From NCBI GenBank assembly GCA_027459775.1, contig DAIDHE010000394.1, positions 1 to 34,840 of the forward strand: a stretch of 34,840 nt of DNA. The letters are read 5' to 3'. This document shows, in pieces, positions 18,560 through 27,427 of this stretch. The notes below the pieces were generated by a model. That model saw only the letters and a list, made by a program, of their open reading frames with translations, made no database searches and was not told the DNA's origin. The stretch's first letter is position 1; the number at the start of each line of letters is the position of its first letter. The position numbers were made by a program, and so were the translations under genes. Source of the stretch: Planctomycetales bacterium (GTDB taxonomy: Bacteria > Planctomycetota > Planctomycetia > Isosphaerales > Isosphaeraceae).

Positions 18560-19120
18560 ATGCCCGAACCCCCGCCCCGCAAGAACCGCCCCTGGCTCTA
18601 CGCCGCCTTGGCCTTGCTCGTCGTGTGGTTCGTTTATTTGTCGATGTTCGGTCCCCGGCGGCATGCGCGGCTCGAAAATTCGGGGATGAGCGAGCCGGCC
18701 CCTTATAACTGGCCGCTTGCGGACCTGGACGGCAAGCCCGTGAGCTTCGCCGATTATCGCGGCACGACGGTGTTTCTCAACATCTGGGCCACCTGGTGCG
18801 GCCCGTGCCGGTCCGAGATGCCCTCGATCGCACGGCTGGCCGACCATCCCCGGATCGTGAAGCAAAACATCGCCTTCGTGTGCGTTGCGACCGACGACCA
18901 GGGCCAGACCGTGAAGAGCTATCTCGAGGGCAAGAACTGGCCGATGACATTCCTGCGCGCGGACCGGCTGCCGACGACGTTCGTGACCGAGGGGATCCCG
19001 GCGACGTTCATCATCGACCCCAACGGCAAGATCATCGCCACCGAGGTCGGCGCGGCCGACTGGGACGAACCCCAGGTGGTCGAGCTGCTCTTGAAGGCGG
19101 TACGGACCGAGGGAAGGTGA
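18560..19120 (+). CDS. TlpA/ResA-type membrane-anchored thioredoxin
   Basis: A 186-aa protein with one N-terminal transmembrane anchor (about 13-29, LYAALALLVVWFVYLSM) and a thioredoxin-fold domain facing the periplasm-like space. The redox motif WCGPC is at 79-83, preceded by TTVFLNIWAT. The cis-Pro loop is GIPATFIIDPNGKI, and the fold ends IIATEVGAADWDEPQVVELL. TlpA/ResA proteins reduce disulfides in exported proteins such as apocytochromes. It lies 37 nt after the membrane-fused synthase on the same strand and is probably co-transcribed. The ATG at 18560 gives the whole anchor; an earlier in-frame start would overlap the previous gene. Confidence 0.92.
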   Translation: MPEPPPRKNRPWLYAALALLVVWFVYLSMFGPRRHARLENSGMSEPAPYNWPLADLDGKPVSFADYRGTTVFLNIWATWCGPCRSEMPSIARLADHPRIVKQNIAFVCVATDDQGQTVKSYLEGKNWPMTFLRADRLPTTFVTEGIPATFIIDPNGKIIATEVGAADWDEPQVVELLLKAVRTEGR

Positions 19121-19134
19121 TCGTATTGCATAAC

Positions 19135-19154
19135 AGATGCTCACGAAAGCATCT
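19135..19154 (+). terminator. possible terminator after the TlpA gene
   Basis: AGATGCT/AGCATCT form a perfect 7-bp stem around a six-nt loop, 14 nt past the stop, followed by TT only. A second, larger inverted repeat, GAGGGCGA (19157-19164) with TCGCCCTC (19199-19206), lies between the convergent TlpA and membrane-protein genes and may serve the minus strand. The missing U tract keeps confidence low. Confidence 0.35.
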
Positions 19155-19212
19155 TTGAGGGCGAGCGATTCGGAGACAAGGGTTTCCGCCCCCCGCGATC
19201 GCCCTCCCCGCC

Positions 19213-20088
19213 TCACGGGCTCCAGTCGGGGTCCGTGCCGGGCTTGACCTCGCCAAGATCGATCGCCGGCGGGCCCCCGACCATCTTGTCGTACGTGACC
19301 GTGTACATGAGCGAGGTCAGGGGAACGGTCACGAACAGGCCCACGCAGAGCGCGAGCATGCCCAGTAGGTTGATCGCCATCTGCGCCAGCGAAATCAAGA
19401 TCAGCGTGACGACGCGGCCCTTGGTCGCCTCCCAGCTTCCTCGCAGCGAATCGATCACGCCGGTGTCGTGGTCAAAGCAAATGAACATGAAATAGTTGAG
19501 CCGGATGAGGACGTAGATCATGGTGAGGAGCGAGGCCAGGCCAAGCACGCCCAGGATCGCGAGCACCGGACCCGACGGCGGGTCGGAATACATGATGAAC
19601 GCGATCCCCCCGCCCAGGACCATGGCCGGCACGACCATGATCAGCCCCATGGCGAGCGACCCCAGGATGACGGTGAGCAAATAAGGGCCCCCATTTCCGA
19701 CCTCCGAGAACTCGACCGGCTCGGACCGCGCGTACTTGAGCAGCGCCCGATTGAGGCCGATCGACAGCCATATCGAGAGGATCATCGACGCGAGCGAGGC
19801 GAACACGCTCAGGATCCGGACGACCGTCGCGTCGCGGACGATGGGAGCGGACAAATTCGGGATCATTCCCAGGCCGAACTGCATCAGCCAGTTGAGGATC
19901 CCCACTCCGATGACGAGCGTGATCACGCGCCAGGGGTTTTGCTTGAAGAGAGCCCAGCTCGTCTGGACGACGTCGTCCACGTCGAACCGGCCGTACCGTC
20001 CGATGGCGACAGGGCCGCCCAGGGTGGCGAAGCCCGATTCGGGAGGCGTGAAGGGATTACGATCGTTGCGGTCGGGGAACGTGTCCAT
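19213..20088 (-). CDS. multi-pass membrane protein (DUF975/GDPD-membrane-domain-like)
   Basis: A 291-aa protein with about six transmembrane helices after a soluble Pro-rich N-terminus (NPFTPPESGFATLGG). The segment VDDVVQTSWALFKQNPWRVI before the first helix is typical of proteins related to DUF975 and to the membrane domain of some glycerophosphodiester phosphodiesterases. No catalytic domain is present. A conserved-looking loop, CFDHDTGVIDSLRGSWEATKG, precedes the last helices. It follows the DUF58 gene by 32 nt on the same strand, so it probably ends that operon. Function unknown; a role in membrane organisation is only a guess. Confidence 0.85.
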   Translation of the reverse strand: MDTFPDRNDRNPFTPPESGFATLGGPVAIGRYGRFDVDDVVQTSWALFKQNPWRVITLVIGVGILNWLMQFGLGMIPNLSAPIVRDATVVRILSVFASLASMILSIWLSIGLNRALLKYARSEPVEFSEVGNGGPYLLTVILGSLAMGLIMVVPAMVLGGGIAFIMYSDPPSGPVLAILGVLGLASLLTMIYVLIRLNYFMFICFDHDTGVIDSLRGSWEATKGRVVTLILISLAQMAINLLGMLALCVGLFVTVPLTSLMYTVTYDKMVGGPPAIDLGEVKPGTDPDWSP

Positions 20089-20120
20089 GGGTCAAGCGGT
20101 CGTGCCGCCCTCGGTGGTCT

Positions 20121-21443
20121 CTAGAGGAGATGCCTGGCCTTGATCTCGAGATACTGGTTGACGAGCTGAGCCGTGAGCTGTTCGGGGAAGACGTCGAGCG
20201 TGAAGACCCCCCGCCTGCGGAGTCTGGCGAGGGCGCGCTGGCGATCGTTCAAAATCGAAGCCGCCGCGGCCGCGCGATACAGCGCGGGCCCGCCATCAAG
20301 GCGCTCGTCCGCCATCGCGAAGAAGGAATGATCGCGCAAGAAGACGCCCAGAGGCAAGTGCCTACCCGAGAGATTCTCGAGATAGTCGCCGGTGGACTGG
20401 GCGTCGGCCTCGTCCAGAGCGCTCGTGAGCAAGACCACCAGCGAGCGCTTGCGGCAGCGGTGCTCGAGCTCCAGGAACGCGCGGTCGAGCCGGGGCTCGA
20501 CGAGCTCGGGGAAGAGGTTGTGCACGGCATGGACCAGCCGGCCGACCCGATTGGCCCCCGCGGCCGGGGCGACGAAGGCCCGGATGCGATCGGAATACGC
20601 GAGCAGGCCGACGCGGTCCCCCTTCGCGAGGGCCACGTGGGCGAGCAACAGCATCGCGTTCAAGGCGTGATCGAGCGGCGAGAGCCCGTCGCCCGAGTCG
20701 CCCGCCATGAGCCGGCCGCAATCGATCAGGAACAAGACGTGCTGGCTCTGATTCTGCTGATAGGCGCGACTCGTGAGCTTCTTGCGCCGCGCCGTGGCGC
20801 GCCAGTCGACTCGCCGGGGATCGTCCCCCTCGACATAGTCGCGCAACCGCTCGAATTCATTGTCGACCCCGAGCCGCCGCGTGCGCCTGACGCCAATCGC
20901 CATCTCGCGGTCGCGGCGGGCGAGCATCGTGAACTTGGCGATCTGGCGAATGTCGGGGTAGACCTTGACCGTGGTCGAGACCCGCACCCGCACCGGCCGC
21001 CGCCACAAGCCCAGCCGGCTGGAAACGAGCAGGTCGACCTGCTCCAGCACGTAGGTTCCCCGGCGGGTGGGCCGGGCGACGTATTCGAGAACGGCCTCGC
21101 GCCTGGACGGCGCGACCAACTCGAAGATCGCAGGCCGGGCGTGGAACGAGCCGGGAGCGTCGTCGCGCACGGTCGCGCCGCGGGCGAGGCGGCCCAGGTT
21201 GAGCAGCGTGATCTCGATCTCGAGCGGTTGCTCGAGCGAGCCGACCGCCGCGTGCCGCCGGGCGGCCGAAAACCGGCCCGCCCCGATCAAGCTCAGAAGA
21301 TCGGCCACGGCCACGGAGGCGATCAGGGTGTCGATCGCATACACGAACGGGGCGAGCGAGAATTCCACCAGCAGGGTAAACGACGCGAGCGCCGGGATCA
21401 GCAACAGTCGCCCCAGCGGCTTGCCCGGCCAGACGAGGATCAT
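20121..21443 (-). CDS. DUF58 protein (vWA-like partner of MoxR)
   Basis: A 440-aa protein with two N-terminal hydrophobic segments (about 10-55) and a DUF58 domain. The family signature RDYVEGDDPRRVDWRATARR is at 201-220, followed by a vWA-like fold starting LFLIDCGRLMAGD (237-249), where the usual MIDAS DxSxS is degenerate. DUF58 proteins partner with MoxR AAA+ ATPases in envelope or metal-insertion processes. The start is the ATG at 21443, which overlaps the MoxR stop as ATGA, indicating translational coupling. A longer reading frame upstream runs antisense-free through MoxR but lacks homology. Confidence 0.93.
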   Translation of the reverse strand: MILVWPGKPLGRLLLIPALASFTLLVEFSLAPFVYAIDTLIASVAVADLLSLIGAGRFSAARRHAAVGSLEQPLEIEITLLNLGRLARGATVRDDAPGSFHARPAIFELVAPSRREAVLEYVARPTRRGTYVLEQVDLLVSSRLGLWRRPVRVRVSTTVKVYPDIRQIAKFTMLARRDREMAIGVRRTRRLGVDNEFERLRDYVEGDDPRRVDWRATARRKKLTSRAYQQNQSQHVLFLIDCGRLMAGDSGDGLSPLDHALNAMLLLAHVALAKGDRVGLLAYSDRIRAFVAPAAGANRVGRLVHAVHNLFPELVEPRLDRAFLELEHRCRKRSLVVLLTSALDEADAQSTGDYLENLSGRHLPLGVFLRDHSFFAMADERLDGGPALYRAAAAASILNDRQRALARLRRRGVFTLDVFPEQLTAQLVNQYLEIKARHLL

Positions 21444-22465
21444 TGCAGGGGAACCTCGACCGAGCGGATCGCCTCGAGCAAGATCTCGTCGGCGGTCCGG
21501 CCCTCGACCTCGGATTCGGGAGTGAGCATAACCCGATGCCGAAGCGCGGGCAGGGCGACCTCCTGGATGTCGTCGGGGAGCATGTAGTCGCGGCCCTCGA
21601 GCGCGGCCGCGACCCGGCCGGTGCGGAGGATCGCCACCCCGGCCCGCGGCGACGCCCCCAGCGCCAGCCCCGGCCACTTGCGGGTTTGCCGCACCAGGGC
21701 CGCGATGTATCCCAGCACCCGGTCGTCCACCGTCACGGCCGCGCATTCCTCGCGCATCGCCAGCAGCTCCGCCGGCGAGGTGGCCTGATTCAGCCGCTCG
21801 AGCCCCGGGTCGGACCCTCCCGAGACCGCGTGCAGCTTGAGGATCTCGGCCTCGCGCCCGGCCTCGGGATAGTCGATCAAGAGCTTGAACAGGAACCGGT
21901 CGAGCTGGGCCTCGGGCAGGTTGTACGTGCCCTCGGACTCGATCGGGTTCTGGGTGGCCAGCACCAGGAACGGCGGCTCGATCGGCCGGCCCACGCCGTC
22001 GATCGTGACCCGCGATTCCTCCATGACCTCGAGCAGGGCCGAATGGGTCTTGGCCGGCGCGCGGTTGATCTCATCGGCCAATAAAAGCTGGGTGAAGACC
22101 GGCCCGGGGCGAAAGCGGAAGTCGCCGATTCTTTCGTCGTAGATCAGCGAGCCCGTGACGTCCGAGGGCATGAGGTCGGGGGTGAACTGGATGCGCTGAA
22201 ACTGGCAGCCCAGCACGCGTGCGAGAGCCCGCACGAGCAGCGTCTTGCCCAGCCCCGGCACGCTCTCGATCAAGACGTGGCCGCCGGCCAGAAGCGCGAT
22301 CAGGACCGAGCGCGCGAGCGGGGTCTGGCCCACGAAGACCTTCTCAACCTCGCCGAGCACGCGGGCGGCCCACAGCACGGCAGGGCGAGCCTCGTCTCCA
22401 TTCGGGGCCGGATCGGCGGCGATCGCGCGATCCAGGGGGTCGGATGTGGGAGTGATCTCGGTCAT
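21440..22465 (-). CDS. MoxR-family AAA+ ATPase
   Basis: A 341-aa AAA+ ATPase of the MoxR clade, a chaperone-like family that acts on vWA-domain partners. Walker A is the variant GLGKT at 71-75, Walker B is LLLADEIN with Asp131/Glu132, sensor 1 is ATQNP at 160-164, and the lid helices carry SPRAGVAIL. The ATG at 22465 was chosen; a TTG 30 nt upstream would add ten residues (RRRQPESSS) without homology. The gene ends in a 4-nt overlap with DUF58. Upstream is a 375-nt gap with repeats, after which the DUF4350, DUF4129, membrane and trpE genes lie in the same direction. Confidence 0.96.
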   Translation of the reverse strand: MTEITPTSDPLDRAIAADPAPNGDEARPAVLWAARVLGEVEKVFVGQTPLARSVLIALLAGGHVLIESVPGLGKTLLVRALARVLGCQFQRIQFTPDLMPSDVTGSLIYDERIGDFRFRPGPVFTQLLLADEINRAPAKTHSALLEVMEESRVTIDGVGRPIEPPFLVLATQNPIESEGTYNLPEAQLDRFLFKLLIDYPEAGREAEILKLHAVSGGSDPGLERLNQATSPAELLAMREECAAVTVDDRVLGYIAALVRQTRKWPGLALGASPRAGVAILRTGRVAAALEGRDYMLPDDIQEVALPALRHRVMLTPESEVEGRTADEILLEAIRSVEVPLQ

Positions 22466-22840
22466 GGAGCTCGATTCGGGCTGGCGCCGCCTCAACAGTA
22501 GGATTCAGGGTTCAAGCTCAGAGTTCACCACGGAGACAAAGAGAAGAGGAGAAGATCAGAGAGTACGGGTTGGCGTCGGGTCAGGAATCCGATCACGCGT
22601 TCCTGGTCTTTTCGCGGCCAGGGATCAGGTCTGGAATCCGGATGGGCATCCCTGAACTCAGGCTGCGAAGTGGCGCTACGTCCTGCCTTCTTGGATCCCC
22701 TTTTCTTGGTTCCCTTTTTTCTTCGTTCCCCCTCCCTCCCGCTCTGTTCCTTCTTCCCCGCCCTTACTCGGTCTTTTTCTCTCTGTGTCTCTGTGTCTCT
22801 GTGGTTCATCCGTCCGTTAAAACCAGGCCGCGACGAGGTG
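22466..22840. repeat. 375-nt intergenic region with MITE-like inverted repeats and G-rich tract
   Basis: No gene is supported here. About 22522-22545 (CACCACGGAGACAAAGAG) and 22771-22812 (CTCTGTGTCTCTGTGGTT) are imperfect inverted copies of a motif found dispersed in many environmental genomes; its translation gives the familiar HRDTETQRE string. Between them the plus strand is almost purely pyrimidine from 22681 on, so a transcript of the minus-strand operon would be purine-rich. At 22728-22763 its G-runs (GGGCGGGG, then GGGAGGGAGGGGG) could form a G-quadruplex. The element separates DUF4350 from MoxR inside what is otherwise a tight operon. Confidence 0.65.
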
Positions 22841-23962
22841 CTAGGTTCGATCGTGACGAGATGCTCGGATCGGGTTCGAATCGTGTCGCCAGCGGTCGTA
22901 CTCGGCGAGGATGGCGGTGGCGGCGGCGCGGTCGCCGGTTCGGGCCAGGAGCGCGCCCAGAGCCTCGGCGTGGGCCGCCGGACGGCCGCCCCAATCGAGC
23001 TCGGGCGGCCGGGGCCGGCCCAGCCGAGGCGCTCGATAAAGCGCGGCCGCCAGGCCGAGGGCGGCCAGATGGATCGCGACCATTCTGAGCCCATCGAGCC
23101 GCGCCAGCAAGCCCCAGAGGGTCGGTTCCGCGGTGAACTCGCCCAGCGGGCCAAAGCCCTCCACGAACGCGACCCGCTCGGGCTCGGGCCCGATCCAGTC
23201 GGCCACCCGCCCCGCCAGCGGCCGCCGCGCCCGATTGGCCAGGGCCTCGTTCAAGAGAAATCCGCCGCTCGCGACCACGAGCAGGCGACCCCCTTCCGAG
23301 CGCGTGCGCTCGAGCACCAAGGGCGCGCCGTCGGCCTCGAGCAACACCTTGGCGCCTGGTCCTTTGATCGGCTCGTGCACCGGCAGCTTGGGGGCGGCCG
23401 CGTCAACCCCGCTTGACCATGGACCGGTGAGCTTCGTGGCGACGCCCGGCTTTGTCGGGGCCGTCGCAAACCATTCCTCGGCCCTCGCGGGTTTTTCGGC
23501 CTTCGGCGGCAGCCGATTCGCCCAGCCTTGCGCTTTCTCGAGCCGCTGCCGGGCGTCGTCGATCAGCTCGGCGTCGGTCGCGGGGTCGGCCTGATCCAGA
23601 ATCGCCCTCCAGTATTCCAGATCGGCCTCGAAATCGCGGGGAATATAAACCACGGCGACGTCGGGATCGTCGAGCAAGTAAAAGTCGTACCAGTCGGCCT
23701 CGTCTTTTTCGGGCACGCCGGGCTGGGGGGCGAATCGGACGATGACCGAGGCCCACTCCGCGACCGCGTCGTTCAGGCGCACGGCGGCGCGGGTTTCGTG
23801 GCCCCGCTCCTCGAGCATCGCCCGGAACGCCGAGACGCCGTTGAGGCTCGGTCCGCGGCTGGCGCCATAGTCGGTCGCGGGGCCCTGGACGCATCCCGCG
23901 GCCGCGAGACCGCACAGCAAAACCCAGGCATGAGAAGCAAATCGGCGCCGGAGTTGTGTCAT
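22841..23962 (-). CDS. DUF4350-domain lipoprotein
   Basis: A 373-aa protein that opens with a lipoprotein signal (LLCGLAAAG then Cys24). The N-terminal domain matches DUF4350: DYGASRGPSLNGVSAFRAML and GHETRAAVRLND, followed by VVYIPRDFEAD, a GATase-like fold thought to bind but not necessarily process a ligand. Later the segment GGRLLVVASGGFLLNEALAN and a C-terminal transmembrane helix (about 292-312) are seen, with a charged tail. DUF4350 proteins almost always lie beside DUF4129, MoxR and DUF58 genes, as here. The ATG at 23962 overlaps the DUF4129 stop as ATGA. Confidence 0.93.
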   Translation of the reverse strand: MTQLRRRFASHAWVLLCGLAAAGCVQGPATDYGASRGPSLNGVSAFRAMLEERGHETRAAVRLNDAVAEWASVIVRFAPQPGVPEKDEADWYDFYLLDDPDVAVVYIPRDFEADLEYWRAILDQADPATDAELIDDARQRLEKAQGWANRLPPKAEKPARAEEWFATAPTKPGVATKLTGPWSSGVDAAAPKLPVHEPIKGPGAKVLLEADGAPLVLERTRSEGGRLLVVASGGFLLNEALANRARRPLAGRVADWIGPEPERVAFVEGFGPLGEFTAEPTLWGLLARLDGLRMVAIHLAALGLAAALYRAPRLGRPRPPELDWGGRPAAHAEALGALLARTGDRAAATAILAEYDRWRHDSNPIRASRHDRT

Positions 23963-24762
23963 GGCTTCCCCTCAAGGGCCGACTGCTGGAACCGCTCGAC
24001 CTCGGCCCAGACCCGCTCGAAGGCTTGTGCGCTCGGCCGCCGGCCTCCGTAGTAGACCTGTTCGAACAAGGCCAGCGACCGCCCCAGCAGGCTGGCGATG
24101 CGGTCGTCCTTGAGGTCGCGCACATAGTGGCGGGCCGTCCGGCCGGGAGCAAACCGGAGCAGTCCCTTGCGCTCGAGCGCGACCAACTGGTAGGCGAAAA
24201 CCGCCACGACCGCGCCCGAGAGATCGCCGTTCGCCCTGCACTCGAGCGCCAGCCGCCACAACTCGGCGGGCGTCGCACGCGTGCCGAGGGGGACGTTCGC
24301 CAGCCGGGCAAGCCCCCCCGCGGCCTCGAGCGCCGGGGTGGTCGATCCTGGCGAATCGGCCCGCCTCCACAGCCTGAACAGCACCGCCACGACCAGCACG
24401 AGAAGGCCGAAAAGAACCGCCGTGCCCAGCATCTGCCCGATCGAAAACGCGCCTCCGAGATCGACGCCCTTCCCCAGCGGGCGAAAGAAACGCCCAAGCG
24501 CGTCAAACATGCGATCGAGCGCGCGGCCCAGCCGCCGGCCGAGTTTCCTCATCTCGTTTCGGAAGCGAGCCAGGATCGAGCCGTCCTCGCTCGAGACGGG
24601 CTTGAGGCGGTCGGCGGTCTGGTCGTACCAGGGATAGCCCTGGCGACCGAGCGCCCTGGCGACCGCGTCGGGCGCGGCGGCGGGGTCGGCCGCGCGCGCC
24701 ACCGATCCGGGCGCGATCGCCAGGCACGGCGCCAAACAGAGGAACAGCCAGCGCGCGGTCAC
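23959..24762 (-). CDS. DUF4129-domain membrane protein
   Basis: A 267-aa protein with a signal peptide (1-24, cleavage ARA/A), an amphipathic basic helix (about 66-96), one transmembrane segment (111-130) and a cytoplasmic DUF4129 domain (about 163-250: TPAELWRLALECRANGDLSG, KGLLRF, RHYVRDL, FEQVYYGGRRPS). The start is GTG at 24762, chosen because it overlaps the previous stop as GTGA and gives a clean signal peptide. DUF4129 proteins accompany MoxR/DUF58/DUF4350 modules, often with transglutaminase-like proteins; no enzymatic role is established. It overlaps DUF4350 by four nt. Confidence 0.92.
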   Translation of the reverse strand: MTARWLFLCLAPCLAIAPGSVARAADPAAAPDAVARALGRQGYPWYDQTADRLKPVSSEDGSILARFRNEMRKLGRRLGRALDRMFDALGRFFRPLGKGVDLGGAFSIGQMLGTAVLFGLLVLVVAVLFRLWRRADSPGSTTPALEAAGGLARLANVPLGTRATPAELWRLALECRANGDLSGAVVAVFAYQLVALERKGLLRFAPGRTARHYVRDLKDDRIASLLGRSLALFEQVYYGGRRPSAQAFERVWAEVERFQQSALEGKP

Positions 24763-25541
24763 TCGATCTGCCTTTCGATCTCTCGGGCGACGGCTCGCAA
24801 GCGCAGCTCGAGATCCCACCCCTCGAGGCGAATGCGGCGGTCGATATAGGTCAAGAACCGCGCCAGCCCAAAGAATCCGACGGCGACCCAAACCGACGAT
24901 TGAACCAGAAGCGACCTCCAGAGCCCGGGCTCGAGATCGCGGGACCACGAGACGTCGTCGCCGACGAACACGGCGGCCAGGCCGCCGATCCCGAACATGA
25001 AGCAACGGACGAACACCAGGCCCAGGACGACCGCGGCCAACTGCCGGAGCACCATGGATCCCTCGGCGCCGCGGGCGAGCACGGCGGTTCTACGCCAGAA
25101 TCGAGAAAACGGCACGCGCTCGAGCAAGACGACCTCGACGGTGTAGGGCATCCGCGCCAGGGCGAAGGGAATCCCCACGATCGAGACCCAGAGCAGCGGC
25201 CTCACGATCAAGCTCCAGACGATGAGCCCCGGCAAGCCCACGGCAAGTCGCCGCGCGATCGCGGCGGGGCGGATGCGAATGCGAAAGAGGGCGTCCGAAA
25301 GCACGAGTGAGAGCGGGGCGGTCGCGAACGGGATCTGCAGGAAAACCAGCCCGAACCAGGCGGAGCGGGGGATGAGGTCGCTCTCGAGAATCCCGGCGTC
25401 GAGGACTGCGAGCGGGGCGATCCCCGCCAACGCCGCCAGCCCGATCGACCGGGCGCGGAGACGAAACAGCAACAGGGCCAGATCGAGGATCTCTGGGTAC
25501 GAACGCCGGCGGATCACGATCAGCGCGCGGTCGTCAAGCAT
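24759..25541 (-). CDS. multi-pass membrane protein of the DUF4129 operon
   Basis: A 260-aa integral membrane protein with about six hydrophobic segments, starting at residue 34, and a C-terminal cytoplasmic amphipathic helix ([16 protein letters not shown]). The stretch [20 protein letters not shown] is characteristic of planctomycete and actinobacterial proteins encoded beside DUF4129 genes. The ATG at 25541 overlaps the trpE stop by eight nt, and its own stop overlaps the DUF4129 GTG start by four nt, so translation of all three is coupled. Function is unknown; it probably forms part of the same envelope complex. Confidence 0.88.
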   Translation of the reverse strand: MLDDRALIVIRRRSYPEILDLALLLFRLRARSIGLAALAGIAPLAVLDAGILESDLIPRSAWFGLVFLQIPFATAPLSLVLSDALFRIRIRPAAIARRLAVGLPGLIVWSLIVRPLLWVSIVGIPFALARMPYTVEVVLLERVPFSRFWRRTAVLARGAEGSMVLRQLAAVVLGLVFVRCFMFGIGGLAAVFVGDDVSWSRDLEPGLWRSLLVQSSVWVAVGFFGLARFLTYIDRRIRLEGWDLELRLRAVAREIERQIE

Positions 25542-27063
25542 GGAGCGGCTCGTCCGCGGGTGCGCGGCCGCCCACGGTCTCGGCGATCTCGACGGCCTTC
25601 AAGAGTCCGCGGGCCTTGTTCCAGGTCTCTTCGTATTCCTCCGCGGGCACGCTGTCGTAAACCACCCCGCCGCCGGCCTGGATGTACGCCTTGTTGCCTT
25701 GAAAGACGAGGGTCCGCAGCGCGATGCACGTGTCCATGTTGCCGGTGAAGTCAATGTACCCGACCGCGCCGGCGTAAGGGCCGCGGCGGGTCGGCTCGAC
25801 CGAGTCGATGATCTCCATGGCGCGGACCTTGGGCGCGCCCGAGACGGTCCCCGCGGGCAGGCCGGCCTTGAGCGCGTCAAACGCCGTCTTGTCGGCGGCC
25901 AGCCGCCCGGTGACGCTCGACGTGATGTGCATCACGTGGGAATAGCGCTCGACCTTCATCACGTCGACCAGGTCGACCGAGCGGTACTCGGCGACGCGGC
26001 CGACGTCGTTGCGCCCCAGGTCCACCAGCATGATATGCTCGGCGCGTTCCTTGGGGTCGGCCAGCAGCTCGCGGGCGAGGGCCTCGTCCTCGGCCTGGTC
26101 GCGGCCGCGGCGGCGGGTTCCCGCCAGCGGCCGGATCGTCACCTCGCCGTTCTCGACCCGAACCAGGATCTCGGGCGAACTTCCGATCAGGGAAAAGCCG
26201 TCGAACGGCAGATAAAACAAGAACGGGCTGGGGTTCACCACCCTGAGCACCCGGTAAACGTCGAACGGGTCGGCCTGGGTCTCGATCTCGAACCGCTGGC
26301 TGGGCACCACCTGAAAGACGTCGCCGGCCTTGATGTATTCCTGGCACTCGCGGACGACCTCGAGATAACGCTCGCGGGTGAAATTCGAGCGCGGCTGGAG
26401 CTCGACCGGCGATTCGGCGTCGATGTCGACGGGGGTCAAGCGGTCGGTGGGCTCGAGCAGGCGGTCGACCAGCTCGTCGACGCGGCGGCAGGCCTGGTCG
26501 TAGGCTTGCGCGGGGTCGGCACCCTGGTCCAGGCGGGCGTGGGCAACGACCAGGACCGTTTTGCGGATGTGGTCGAAAAGCACCATGCGGTCGTAGAGGG
26601 CGAAGACGAGATCGGGAAGTCCGCGATCGTCGGGAGGCGGATTAGGCAAGTTTTCGATGTAGCGAACCGCGTCGTAGGCGGCGTAGCCGACCAGGCCGCC
26701 GGTGAAGCGGGGCAAGCCCTGGGCGGGGAGCGCCTTGTGGGACTCGATCAGACGCTCGAGCTCGACGAACGGGTCGGCGGCCGTGAATCGGCGCGACGGG
26801 CCGTTGGGGAGCTCGTCGATCTGGACCGCGCGGCCGCGCGCCTGAAAGATGAGCGTGGGCTCGGTCCCGAGGAAGCTGTACCGGCCGACTCGCTCGCCGC
26901 CGACGACGCTCTCGAACAAAAACGACGGCGCGCCCCGCGCGATTCTTTGATAGGCCGAGACGGGGGTCAAGGCGTCGGCCGTGAGCTGGCGGTAGACGGG
27001 CTTGCGGGGGGCCGCGGCCGCCGAAACCAGGAACTCCTCGAGCGACGGCCGATAGCGGCTCAC
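25534..27063 (-). CDS. trpE: anthranilate synthase component I
   Basis: A 509-aa chorismate-utilising enzyme that makes anthranilate from chorismate and ammonia/glutamine in tryptophan biosynthesis. N-terminal signatures include [19 protein letters not shown], where the Trp feedback site usually has LLES. The catalytic half shows [41 protein letters not shown] and [17 protein letters not shown] then [20 protein letters not shown]. The start is GTG at 27063 with GAGGTG five nt upstream; this puts [11 protein letters not shown] at the N-terminus as in homologues. No trpG or other trp gene lies within the window. It overlaps the following membrane gene by eight nt. Confidence 0.96.
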   Translation of the reverse strand: MSRYRPSLEEFLVSAAAAPRKPVYRQLTADALTPVSAYQRIARGAPSFLFESVVGGERVGRYSFLGTEPTLIFQARGRAVQIDELPNGPSRRFTAADPFVELERLIESHKALPAQGLPRFTGGLVGYAAYDAVRYIENLPNPPPDDRGLPDLVFALYDRMVLFDHIRKTVLVVAHARLDQGADPAQAYDQACRRVDELVDRLLEPTDRLTPVDIDAESPVELQPRSNFTRERYLEVVRECQEYIKAGDVFQVVPSQRFEIETQADPFDVYRVLRVVNPSPFLFYLPFDGFSLIGSSPEILVRVENGEVTIRPLAGTRRRGRDQAEDEALARELLADPKERAEHIMLVDLGRNDVGRVAEYRSVDLVDVMKVERYSHVMHITSSVTGRLAADKTAFDALKAGLPAGTVSGAPKVRAMEIIDSVEPTRRGPYAGAVGYIDFTGNMDTCIALRTLVFQGNKAYIQAGGGVVYDSVPAEEYEETWNKARGLLKAVEIAETVGGRAPADEPLHA

Positions 27064-27427
27064 CAGAACACCTCGGGCGCGGGCGCGGTCTTGTATGACT
27101 GGCACATCTTTTTTGTCCCCGACCCAAGCTATCAGCCGGCCACGCGCGCGACAAGGCCGCGCCCGAACCATCAGGGCGACGGGCAGGTTCCGAAATCGGC
27201 CGCGCTCCCCGCACTCGCAATGCAGCGGCCGAACGACTCTCCCCGGGGGCTCGCGAGGCTCGCCCCCGTTCGCGGTTGCTTGACAGACGGGGCGCGACAA
27301 TTAGAATGAAATAACCTCATCGGGGATCGGCCGGCAGCCGGACGTGGGCGCAGCGAAACCTCGATCCCGGTCGTGATCGGGCGGGTTTCGGTCGATCGTG
27401 GTCTTGGTTGGACAGGCGGTGCGGCCC
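27064..27427. other. 364-nt divergent intergenic region between trpE and mcsA
   Basis: It holds the strong plus-strand promoter listed at 27280-27307 and the trpE ribosome binding site at 27069-27074. I found no convincing -35/-10 for trpE on the minus strand and no leader peptide with clustered Trp codons, T-box or attenuator hairpin. Confidence 0.6.
27280..27307 (+). promoter_or_regulatory. strong sigma-70-type promoter for the mcsA-mcsB-dnaJ cluster
   Basis: TTGACA (27280-27285), a 16-nt spacer and TAGAAT (27302-27307). This is the best match to the bacterial housekeeping consensus in the window. It leaves a 5' leader of roughly 115 nt before the ATG at 27428. No CtsR or HrcA/CIRCE-like operator is visible next to it. 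Confidence 0.6.

Noticed and set aside
16162-18582. An 806-residue minus-strand open frame
   Set aside because: It lies antisense to the spermidine-synthase-like gene, whose motifs are unambiguous; the frame is open only because of GC skew in codon positions.
22525-23154. Minus-strand frame encoding HRDTETQRE
   Set aside because: This string is the translation of a dispersed repeat and is a common false gene call; the rest of the frame overlaps DUF4350.
25222-27309. A 695-residue plus-strand open frame
   Set aside because: Antisense to trpE and the neighbouring membrane gene; no recognisable motif, no RBS.
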